Source: Bacteroidales bacterium UBA1769 (GTDB lineage: Bacteria > Bacteroidota > Bacteroidia > Bacteroidales > UBA932). Taken from it: a DNA stretch of 9,255 nucleotides. The stretch lies in NCBI GenBank assembly GCA_002314725.1, contig DCGV01000130.1:1-9255 (forward strand), written 5' to 3'. Within the stretch, counting starts at the first letter, position 1; each line of letters starts with the position of its first letter. Below the pieces are notes generated by a model. That model made no database searches and had not been told where the DNA came from. It saw only the letters and a list, made by a program, of their open reading frames with translations. Below are positions 1 to 7,244 of this stretch, piece after piece. A program made the position numbers and the translations under genes.

Positions 1-2
1 GC

Positions 3-44
3 ACATACAACTACCTGAAACAAATCGGTATTAGAGAAATATAG
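3..44 (+). CDS. possible C-terminal tail of an upstream gene (partial)
   Basis: The frame entering the window at base 3 is open for 13 codons and reads TYNYLKQIGIREI before a TAG at 42-44. The stop lies only 8 bases before the methyltransferase ATG at 53, the tight spacing seen through the rest of the cluster. This suggests that the operon starts further upstream and that the methyltransferase is not its first gene. The fragment is too short to assign to a family, and a random open stretch of this length is common, so the call rests mainly on spacing and plausible composition. Confidence 0.35.
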   Translation, partial: TYNYLKQIGIREI

Positions 45-52
45 TATTGTAA

Positions 53-1912
53 ATGATTAATTTTGAAGAATATAAAGATTGCACTTTCTTGATCGGAGGT
101 TATAAATCTGACCAGCGGACATGGATCTGGGGAACTAGAACCAAACGTAACTCTATTTTGTATGATGTCAGATTAGACCGAATTGGAGGAATAAGAAGGC
201 CGGGGGCTATTCGCGTTTTTAGTAAACCAGACTATGTAGTAATGTATGGTTTTGGTAATCCTAGTGAAACTGTGCGCTTTTTTAAGTGTGAACGCATGTT
301 CTCTCAAACGGAGGAGGACATGCGTAACCTTCAGTATTTGCATCCTCATGGGGATTACATCGTATATGAACTGGGCGAAGAAATCGATGGCAGCGGGTTA
401 GATATCTGCAAACTGATTCAGATGGCGAGGAAGGAAAACCCGTCAATCAAAATGTACTGGCCATTTATTTTATTTGGAGCGGAAATCAAGCATATGCTAA
501 CGCCCTCGAAACCCTCGAAAAAAAGCGTGAAGAAGACATATGAGATGATAGATCTCTTTGCTGGACTGGGGGGCTTCCATTTAGCCATGAAGCAAGTCGG
601 CGAAGAGATGGGCTTTCGAGTTGGTTGTCATTTTGCCTCGGAATTGCGAGCAGACTTAAGGACTCTATACTCCGAGAACTATAAAGTGTCCCTGGACTGT
701 ATTAATCCCGATATTACGTTACTTGACTCTGAAGAAAAAATCCGAGAACGAGTTCCCGAACATGAAATCCTGTGCGGTGGATTCCCGTGTCAGCCTTTCA
801 GCAAAGCTGGCAAGCAGCAGGGGTTTGATGATGAGGAAGGCAGGGGGGTGCTGTTTAACTATATTGAGGCGATTATTAAAGAACGTCGGCCAAAGTATGT
901 TTTTCTTGAGAATGTAGCAAACCTCAAGACGCACGACGGGGGGAACACATGGAAGGTGATCAGGGAAAAACTGGAGAACCTTAATTACACTGTAAAGGAT
1001 GCGATATTGTCCCCTCATCAGTTTGGTTTCCCTCAGCATAGAAGCAGAATCTATATCGTTGCGGTAGATAATGAAAAAGGAAACCTTTTCAACTTTGATT
1101 TCCCGAAGCCACAAAAGGGGACCACGAGCAATATCGCTGATATAATAGAATCTAACCCTGTAAAGTTCACAGAATTGTCTTATCAGGATAAAGAACGTCT
1201 CTCTGTATGGCAAGAGTTTGTGGATTTATGCGTAACTCATAATGTAGAAATGCCTCATCCTGTGTGGGCAATGGAGTTTGGAGCAACATATCCATATGAG
1301 CACTTAGCACCAGCGTTTCACACGATTTCTGAACTTAAAAAATATAAAGGTCAATTTGGACAGACAGTTACGGGTGCAACTCTAGATGAATGCTTATCTT
1401 GTTTGCCGAATTATTCGCAGACAAACAAGTCAGAGAGTTTCCCGAAATGGAAGATTGGCTTTATAAAAAAGAATCGACAGTTTTACGAGCAAAACAAAGA
1501 ATGGCTCGATCCCTGGATCGAAAAAATCAAAACATGGGAGAATAGTTTCATCAAGTTTGAATGGAATTGCCTTGAGTCAAAAAATAGTTTGATCGAGGAT
1601 AAAATTGTTCAATTCCGACCATCTGGCATACGAGTAAAGATGCCAACTCATTCTCCAGCTCTGACATATGTAGGCTCTCAGATTCCGATGTTCCCCTGGA
1701 TTGAATGGCAGAAAACGGATGGAACGACAGGAAAGGGTAGATATATGACAATCAAAGAAGCAGCTGCCGTACAGGGTATGCAGTCGTTATCGTTTACCGG
1801 CCTTAGTAATAACAGAATCTTCGAAGCTCTTGGTAATGCTGTCGATGTAGAAGTAATTAAACTAATCGTTAAAAATATCATACGCAATGAAAACTGTCTC
1901 AATTGCCACTAA
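53..1912 (+). CDS. DNA (cytosine-5-)-methyltransferase with N-terminal extension
   Basis: This 619-residue enzyme transfers a methyl group from S-adenosylmethionine to C5 of cytosine in a specific DNA site. The conserved m5C motifs occur in order. Motif I is MIDLFAGLGG (165-174). Motif IV has PCQ with catalytic Cys246. Motif VI is ENV (286-288). Motif VIII is QHRSR (328-332). A motif IX-like stretch lies near 563-576, and motif X contains GNAV (594-597). The ~220 residues between motifs VIII and IX form the target recognition domain; its specificity cannot be read from sequence. Typical enzymes of this family have about 300-450 residues. The excess here is mainly residues 1-160, a segment I do not recognise that may be an accessory DNA-reading domain. 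The ATG at 53 lacks a Shine-Dalgarno sequence but follows closely on an upstream stop. The 3' end overlaps the ATPase gene by 26 bases. All catalytic motifs are intact, so it is probably active and protects host DNA from the downstream nuclease. Confidence 0.95.
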   Translation: MINFEEYKDCTFLIGGYKSDQRTWIWGTRTKRNSILYDVRLDRIGGIRRPGAIRVFSKPDYVVMYGFGNPSETVRFFKCERMFSQTEEDMRNLQYLHPHGDYIVYELGEEIDGSGLDICKLIQMARKENPSIKMYWPFILFGAEIKHMLTPSKPSKKSVKKTYEMIDLFAGLGGFHLAMKQVGEEMGFRVGCHFASELRADLRTLYSENYKVSLDCINPDITLLDSEEKIRERVPEHEILCGGFPCQPFSKAGKQQGFDDEEGRGVLFNYIEAIIKERRPKYVFLENVANLKTHDGGNTWKVIREKLENLNYTVKDAILSPHQFGFPQHRSRIYIVAVDNEKGNLFNFDFPKPQKGTTSNIADIIESNPVKFTELSYQDKERLSVWQEFVDLCVTHNVEMPHPVWAMEFGATYPYEHLAPAFHTISELKKYKGQFGQTVTGATLDECLSCLPNYSQTNKSESFPKWKIGFIKKNRQFYEQNKEWLDPWIEKIKTWENSFIKFEWNCLESKNSLIEDKIVQFRPSGIRVKMPTHSPALTYVGSQIPMFPWIEWQKTDGTTGKGRYMTIKEAAAVQGMQSLSFTGLSNNRIFEALGNAVDVEVIKLIVKNIIRNENCLNCH

Positions 1913-3404
1913 ACCGCTTGTATATAGTACATTCCGCTACATTAACAATAAAGCATGGAATGCGCTGGCTGAGTATGTCGACAATTCGATTCAAAGCTTT
2001 GAGAATCATAGAGAAGATCTTAAAAGAATGAATCCGGGTGGAAAGGTCTGTGTGAAAATCCAAATCGATGATAACAAGATTACGATTGAAGACAACGCAT
2101 GGGGTATTGATGAACTCCACTATGAGAAAGCGTTTGAGTTGGCTAATATTCCATTGGATGCTAGCGGCTTGAATGAATTTGGTATGGGTATGAAGGTGTC
2201 TTCGATTTGGCTTTCTAATTATTGGACCGTTGAAACTACTGCTTATGGCGAACGCGTAAAGAAAACGGTTTCGTTCGATTTGAAAGAGGTTGTCGACCAG
2301 CAAGAAACCCATCTCGACGTTATTGAAAAGCCGGCCCCCTATAACGACCATTACACCATCGTTACGCTCCAGCAGCTTTCTCAGAATAAGCCGAAACAGT
2401 TGGCAACGCTAAAAAAGCATCTGGCTAGTATCTATACAAAATATATTCGAGATGGCATTCTTGAACTGATAATCAATGGCGAGGTCCAGAAGTATGAACC
2501 CCTGAAAATACTTGTCGCTTCTCCTGTGCAATATCCTGATAAGCCCGCAATTGAGTGGCGGCAGGAGGTAAAATTTGAGGCTGGAAAGTATAAAGTGAAT
2601 GGCTTTATCGGTGTGCTCGAGACAATGAGTACTTCTGCGGATAATGGCTTTCTATTGTTCCGTAGAGGAAGAACAATTGGAAGTAGTGGTGAAGATAAAT
2701 ACCGTCCAAAGGAATTGTGCGGTGGCGTTGGTAGTCCTCAATTCAAACGTATATTCGGTGAACTGGAACTTGAAGGATTTGACGTTAGTTTTACTAAAAA
2801 TTCATTCCAAGAAGACGAACAGTTTGCGCAGTTTATCCGAGACTTAACTGCGAATTTGAAGAAGAGAATTAACCGACAAGAAATTCCAGATATTTTTGGG
2901 CAGGCAGAGCGATATATTAAACCGAAAACTGCTGCTGAGACAAAGACGAAAGTACGCTCGTTTGTAAAGAAACTCACTCAAGAAATTCAAAAACCGGTTG
3001 TCGATAAAGAAGATCTTAATGCCCAATCTGCTATAAATGATCTGCAACCAGCCCTTGTTACGGCAACGGAAGATGAGTATATTAAGGATGTAGTTCCAGA
3101 ATTCCAGAAGACTAAAATGCCGATCATAATCTTAGGCAATGAATACCAACTGGAATTGGAATTTGTTAGCGAGGGAATTAGTACTGGTTTGTATTCGCTT
3201 ACTTTAGATGGTGGTGTATATAAGACGAAGATAAACCTGTCGAATCCATATTTTGCACTTATGTGTAATGGCGAAGAGGAGTCTACCCGGATTATCCTGT
3301 TCATTAAGTCGATGGTCGCTTCTGAGATACACCTGATGGCCAGTGGCAGCACTGCTGGTCAAGAATTCAGAGACTGTTTCAATAAATTCTTTGGGGTTTT
3401 ATAA
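1887..3404 (+). CDS. MORC/MutL-like GHKL ATPase
   Basis: This 505-residue protein belongs to the GHKL (Hsp90/MutL/MORC) ATPase superfamily. The N-box is visible as EYVDNS, with Glu29 as the likely general base and Asn33 as the likely magnesium ligand. The second motif is DNAWG (69-73). The glycine-rich lid GLNEFGMGMK (94-103) is followed by SS. Residues ~250-310 resemble the S5 transducer fold, with FLLFRRGR near 255-262. Lys304, in FDVSFTKNSF (298-307), is a candidate for the lysine that contacts the gamma-phosphate (inference). Residues from ~320 show no recognised motif. Such ATPases usually dimerise on ATP binding and act as clamps; prokaryotic MORC-like members are linked to Z1 and nuclease genes, as here. 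The start at 1887 is the only ATG upstream of the N-box and lies inside the methyltransferase gene. One oddity is that Ala71 replaces the first glycine of the usual DxGxG motif. Confidence 0.88.
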   Translation: MKTVSIATKPLVYSTFRYINNKAWNALAEYVDNSIQSFENHREDLKRMNPGGKVCVKIQIDDNKITIEDNAWGIDELHYEKAFELANIPLDASGLNEFGMGMKVSSIWLSNYWTVETTAYGERVKKTVSFDLKEVVDQQETHLDVIEKPAPYNDHYTIVTLQQLSQNKPKQLATLKKHLASIYTKYIRDGILELIINGEVQKYEPLKILVASPVQYPDKPAIEWRQEVKFEAGKYKVNGFIGVLETMSTSADNGFLLFRRGRTIGSSGEDKYRPKELCGGVGSPQFKRIFGELELEGFDVSFTKNSFQEDEQFAQFIRDLTANLKKRINRQEIPDIFGQAERYIKPKTAAETKTKVRSFVKKLTQEIQKPVVDKEDLNAQSAINDLQPALVTATEDEYIKDVVPEFQKTKMPIIILGNEYQLELEFVSEGISTGLYSLTLDGGVYKTKINLSNPYFALMCNGEEESTRIILFIKSMVASEIHLMASGSTAGQEFRDCFNKFFGVL

Positions 3405-3413
3405 GCTAATATT

Positions 3414-5609
3414 ATGGCAGAATATATCAGTTTCCTAAAACAAGAAAGCAAACAACAAGAGGTTACAATTGGTGAGCGTGCAATAGAGTATAAAAACAGC
3501 CTGACCAATGTCGCTACAGAGGGAAGAAATACGGTTTGTAATGAAGCCAGCGAGATCCTCAGTTACTGCATACCTCCTTGTCAGAAAGGATCAATTACGA
3601 ACTTAGCGGTAGGCTATGTTCAGAGTGGAAAGACCATGTCATTTACAATGCTGACAGCTCTGGCTGCAGACAATGGCTACCGTGTAGTTGTATATCTGAC
3701 AGGAACCAAGACTAATCTTCAGGACCAGACCTATACTCGACTTGAAAAAGATCTGAAAATTGGTGAAAACCGCATGGATTCACCATATGAATTGTTCGAT
3801 GATACCTCTAATACAAGCCAAATCTGTACGTTCCTTGGACAACCAGATGTGGTGCTCCTGTTTCCAATAATGAAACATAGCAAGCATATTGATGATCTGG
3901 TTACTGCATTCAGCGATTATTCTGTGCAAGCAGCTCTTGGAAATAGTGGGGTCTTGATTGTTGATGATGAGGCGGATCAAGCAAGTTTAAATACTTATGC
4001 CAGAAAGAACTCTACTAAAGAAAATTGGGAAGAGGACGACTTCTCAAAGACCTATGATTCTATTTTGGCATTGAAGCGCGTATTCCCTAACCATTCTTAT
4101 ATCCAGTATACCGCTACTCCCCAATCTCTAATGTTGATAGAGCCTTCGGACGTGCTTTCGCCTGTTCATCATGTGGTCCTTACTCCAGGAAAGGGATATA
4201 CAGGTGGAAAATACTTTTTCAAAGATCATAAGGAAGAACTGATCCGCACGATACCAACCGAAGATATTGAAACCACGGCAGAGCCGTTAACGAAATGCCC
4301 TGCAAGTTTGGAGTTGGCTCTAAGAGAGTTTGTCCTGAGTGTGGCTGTTAACTATCTCCGCGATAAGGAACGCGCTAAGAAAGGAGAAAAAACGGTTGAG
4401 TATCTTTCCATGATGGTACACATCGACGGCTCGATGAGTTCGAACTCCAAGTATTATCGCTGGATTAATTATTTCATGGGGCAATGGGAAAAGAAGTGCG
4501 AACCGATGTATCGAAATATCCAGATGCAGAAATTCAAAACTGCATATGAGGATCTTTGCAAAACTGTAGAAGAATGCCCTTCTCTTGATACTCTATTTGA
4601 CCTTGTCCCCAGAATATGCCAGCGAACATATAGGCACTTGATGCAAACCGGAGCAGAGAAAGATGTGAACTGGAAAGTTGGTGCAGCTCATATCTTATGT
4701 GGCGCAGATATGCTAAATCGAGGCTTCACTATCGAGCACTTGAGCATGTCTTATATGCCTCGAACAAATAAGAACAAGGCAACAGCTGATACCATAGAGC
4801 AAAGGTGTCGATTCTTTGGCTATAAAATGCCATATATTGATCTGTGCCGCGTATATTTGAGTGATAAGGCAATCAATGAATTTGAGGACTATGTGGATCA
4901 TGAGGAAATCTTCCGTCAAGTATTGAAGAATTGTCCCAACCACACGTTGAGAGAATACCAGGATAAGGTGAATGCAATGATTATCAGTCATCGACTGAAA
5001 CCGACTAGAACCAACATCCTTTCAAAGAAGTTAATCACGAACCAACTTTCTGGCTGGAAACAGTTCAGAACAAGTCAGTCCGACAATCTCGCAATCGTTA
5101 GTAGGTTTATTCAAATTCATTCCAATGACTTCATCACGGATGCTTCATATGGCGATAACATAAAGCGAAATCATCGACATATAGATGTTCCAGTAACAGA
5201 AGCAATAGCGATGTTAGGAGATTTGGAGTTCATGGACACTCCAAACGCGTTGAGAAAGAACATAACAATTCAGTATCTCCGCTATCTATCTGATTCAAGA
5301 CTGATAAGCACGGTTCGTTTCTATGAAATGTCATATGCGGCTATTGGGCCGGAAATGCGAACCCGTAAGGTAGATGCGTCTGGAGTTCCGATTAATCTGC
5401 ATATGGGTTATTCTGCGAACTCCGTATACCCAGGTGATGCCAGTTTCAAGGACGAGGGTATGATATGCATTCAGTTATATCATTTGCGCCTGACTGACGA
5501 ATTTATGCGCGCAAAGATTGTAAATAAAGAGGTTTACAATTTTGCTGTATGGTATCCAGAGAGAATTAACATAGACTATACTACATTTAAGGAAGATGAA
5601 TCCGAATAA
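3414..5609 (+). CDS. Z1-domain superfamily II-type ATPase
   Basis: This 731-residue protein matches the Z1 family, helicase-like P-loop ATPases found beside MORC-like ATPases and restriction nucleases. Walker A is GYVQSGKT (67-74). Walker B is VDDEADQAS (183-191), the form typical of Z1. A motif III-like TATPQ lies at 233-237. The second RecA-like lobe carries GADMLNRGFT (430-439), where Arg436 is in the usual Z1 position, and QRCRFFGYK (463-471) with the downstream DLCRVYL stretch. The ~200 C-terminal residues have no motif I can name. By family analogy it couples ATP hydrolysis to DNA translocation or remodelling for the neighbouring nuclease; this has not been shown for this protein. It starts 9 bases after the GHKL ATPase gene, without a clear Shine-Dalgarno sequence, and ends 14 bases inside the nuclease gene. 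The length is within or slightly below what I recall for the family, and nothing suggests truncation. Confidence 0.9.
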   Translation: MAEYISFLKQESKQQEVTIGERAIEYKNSLTNVATEGRNTVCNEASEILSYCIPPCQKGSITNLAVGYVQSGKTMSFTMLTALAADNGYRVVVYLTGTKTNLQDQTYTRLEKDLKIGENRMDSPYELFDDTSNTSQICTFLGQPDVVLLFPIMKHSKHIDDLVTAFSDYSVQAALGNSGVLIVDDEADQASLNTYARKNSTKENWEEDDFSKTYDSILALKRVFPNHSYIQYTATPQSLMLIEPSDVLSPVHHVVLTPGKGYTGGKYFFKDHKEELIRTIPTEDIETTAEPLTKCPASLELALREFVLSVAVNYLRDKERAKKGEKTVEYLSMMVHIDGSMSSNSKYYRWINYFMGQWEKKCEPMYRNIQMQKFKTAYEDLCKTVEECPSLDTLFDLVPRICQRTYRHLMQTGAEKDVNWKVGAAHILCGADMLNRGFTIEHLSMSYMPRTNKNKATADTIEQRCRFFGYKMPYIDLCRVYLSDKAINEFEDYVDHEEIFRQVLKNCPNHTLREYQDKVNAMIISHRLKPTRTNILSKKLITNQLSGWKQFRTSQSDNLAIVSRFIQIHSNDFITDASYGDNIKRNHRHIDVPVTEAIAMLGDLEFMDTPNALRKNITIQYLRYLSDSRLISTVRFYEMSYAAIGPEMRTRKVDASGVPINLHMGYSANSVYPGDASFKDEGMICIQLYHLRLTDEFMRAKIVNKEVYNFAVWYPERINIDYTTFKEDESE

Positions 5610-6576
5610 CTTACAAAGAATCTTTGATGAACTAAAAGCGAAAGTCGCTGACAGTGAGGACTTTTATGTTGAGGAGTTTGATTCTTCGCTACCTCACCGA
5701 CTTGGCTGTACCATAGATGGGCATCCTATCTTTTTTATAGAATGTGCTGATGAGACAAAGCAACCGAACATTAAGTTGTCCGTTTTTTCTGTGATGTTCA
5801 ATCGTAGTTGCAACGTTGTTGATGCACAGACGGGGAACCATTATGTAAAGAAGTATACGGTTATTCAACTATCTTCTGATGACGTGGATTTCCAGTACTA
5901 TTTTCTTAGTGTTGTATATCTGGTCCTCAAGGGCCTCGCTGCTCGGCCAGACACAACGGCCCTCAACGAGTCTCTGCTCACGTTGATTTCGTTGTTTGCA
6001 AACGACAAGCGCCCTTCTGCAGAATCGATAAGGGGATTGTTTGCGGAACTTGTAGTTATCTATTTGTCTAGTGATGTGAACTATCTCTTGAAATCGTGGC
6101 ATGTTACCCCGCAGGATAAGTATGATTTCAACGACGGAATAGATAAGGTTGAGGTAAAATCTACAAAACAAGGGAGTCGATTACATACCTTCTCGATGGA
6201 ACAGTTGTTGACAACTGCAAATTCGTCGTTAGTCGTAGCCTCAATTGCGATGTCTCAGGTTGGGGCAGGTATGAATGTCTACGAACTTGCAGCGCTGATA
6301 GATGAAAGGTTGAGTGATATTAATCTTTCTCTCAAACTACATGAGATTATTGCACAAACAGCAGGAAAACATTTTGAGGAAGTATCAAAATTTCGCTTTG
6401 ATTTTGGAATGTCAACAGAATCGTACGCTCTATATGACTCTATTGATATTCCTAAGATTCAACCTGCGCAGTTGGCTCCTGAGATTAAGAACGTACATTT
6501 TTCAGTTGATCTTGCAGGAATTCAACAAGCCACTTCGAGTTCATATACAAGCAAGCTGATCAGCTCGTTAGCATGA
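5596..6576 (+). CDS. PD-(D/E)XK motif nuclease, DUF4420-like
   Basis: This 326-residue protein is the probable DNA-cleaving subunit. The nuclease core shows the pattern of the PD-(D/E)XK family described as DUF4420. RGLFAEL (146-152) supplies Glu151. It is followed by Trp168, then YDFN with Asp177, and then EVKS (186-189) with Glu186 and Lys188. Asp177, Glu186 and Lys188 would form the D-ExK metal site. Gln203-Leu204 in the following helix fits the family's conserved QL. Residues 1-130 form a predicted beta-rich N-terminal part, and ~210-326 are mostly helical. The ATG at 5596 lies inside the Z1 gene; a purine-rich AAGGAAG abuts it directly with no spacer, so translational coupling is a better explanation of initiation. 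The frame ends in an ATGA overlap with the next gene. Position and family indicate a restriction nuclease that needs the two ATPases, but its cleavage site and dependence on methylation are unknown. Confidence 0.82.
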   Translation: MNPNNLQRIFDELKAKVADSEDFYVEEFDSSLPHRLGCTIDGHPIFFIECADETKQPNIKLSVFSVMFNRSCNVVDAQTGNHYVKKYTVIQLSSDDVDFQYYFLSVVYLVLKGLAARPDTTALNESLLTLISLFANDKRPSAESIRGLFAELVVIYLSSDVNYLLKSWHVTPQDKYDFNDGIDKVEVKSTKQGSRLHTFSMEQLLTTANSSLVVASIAMSQVGAGMNVYELAALIDERLSDINLSLKLHEIIAQTAGKHFEEVSKFRFDFGMSTESYALYDSIDIPKIQPAQLAPEIKNVHFSVDLAGIQQATSSSYTSKLISSLA

Positions 6577-7244
6577 CTATTATTGAGACCATTCAAAATA
6601 TTATTTCGCAAGATCTGAAGATTCCTATTGAGCGTATAGAAGATAGTCTGCTCCATTTCACGTATTTGGAGCATGATTACTATCTTTTTCCACGAGCCAT
6701 CACATATGCAGGCAATCCTTTGCCTCATGATAAGTATAGAACTCAATTACCTCAAAAGGCTTTGTTTGATAAGGTGCTGACGCCTGACTCGTTGTTCTTG
6801 TTAGTCGGATATAATATTGATACAGAGACGTTTGTGATTTGGGAGCCAGCATCTGTGATGAGCCGTCTGAACAAGAAAGCAAATGTGTCCTTTTATTGCA
6901 ATCTAAAGGTTTTAGAAAAACTGGGCGATGAGGACGTTCGCATAGAAACAGAAAAGTTATACAAATATGTTGCGTTTAAGCGCTGGCATTTGACGGATGT
7001 TGTAATTTCGGTTAAGAATCTGCTTAATTGTAAGGTCGTTGAAGAAGAGTTGCCCCTGAAAGAGAAGCCAGAACTACCGGATAAGATACAGGATCTTATA
7101 AAATACCTGTACGGCGCAGACTTCTCGATGCTTGAAATCCTGGAAATAGTAATGCGTAAATATGGCGACGGATATCCCTCATGGGACTATATGAAATGGA
7201 GAAAAGAAATCATAATGGCACTTGGAAACATAGTTGAAGAATGA
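6573..7244 (+). CDS. unknown protein, possible reader domain plus C-terminal shared module
   Basis: I cannot assign this 223-residue protein to a named family. Residues ~30-130 contain a KYRTQLP stretch, a hydrophobic strand LFLLVGYN, then FVIWEP and later VSFYC. This order recalls small N-terminal recognition domains fused to or encoded beside restriction endonucleases, but that is pattern memory and not a firm match. Residues 150-170 form a charged Glu/Lys/Pro linker. Residues 175-213 form a module that recurs at the start of the next protein and ends in DYMKWRKEI. No signal peptide, membrane segment or catalytic motif is seen. The gene begins at an ATGA overlap with the nuclease gene and ends at another ATGA overlap, so production at levels matched to both neighbours is likely. 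It could be a specificity or adaptor subunit of the restriction complex; this is inference from context. Confidence 0.75.
   Translation: MTIIETIQNIISQDLKIPIERIEDSLLHFTYLEHDYYLFPRAITYAGNPLPHDKYRTQLPQKALFDKVLTPDSLFLLVGYNIDTETFVIWEPASVMSRLNKKANVSFYCNLKVLEKLGDEDVRIETEKLYKYVAFKRWHLTDVVISVKNLLNCKVVEEELPLKEKPELPDKIQDLIKYLYGADFSMLEILEIVMRKYGDGYPSWDYMKWRKEIIMALGNIVEE
7095..7211 (+). repeat. 39-residue shared protein module, copy 1
   Basis: This segment codes for residues 175-213 of the 223-residue protein, from LIKYL to WRKEI. It aligns without gaps to residues 8-46 of the next protein, with 14 of 39 positions identical by my count. The matches include Leu-Ile at the start, Glu188-Ile189, Arg195, Pro202, Asp205-Tyr206, the tripeptide KWR (208-210) and Ile213. 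Two amphipathic helices joined by an aromatic turn are likely. The similarity is clear in protein, but weak in DNA, so any duplication is old. Confidence 0.7.

Noticed and set aside
42..49. TAGTATTG resembling the Bacteroidota -7 promoter element TAnnTTTG
   Set aside because: It is imperfect, lies within 4 bases of the start codon so that transcription would begin at or inside the gene, and no -33 element is evident.
719..1213. 164-codon open frame on the minus strand inside the methyltransferase gene
   Set aside because: It lies wholly antisense to a region with clear catalytic motifs (PCQ, ENV, QHRSR) and shows no domain of its own.
1899..2351. 150-codon open frame on the minus strand inside the GHKL ATPase gene
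   Set aside because: It is antisense to the N-box and lid motifs of the ATPase and shows no recognisable features.
5589..5595. AAGGAAG as ribosome binding site of the nuclease gene
   Set aside because: It directly abuts the ATG with no spacer, which is unsuitable for normal Shine-Dalgarno pairing; coupling through the overlap explains initiation better.
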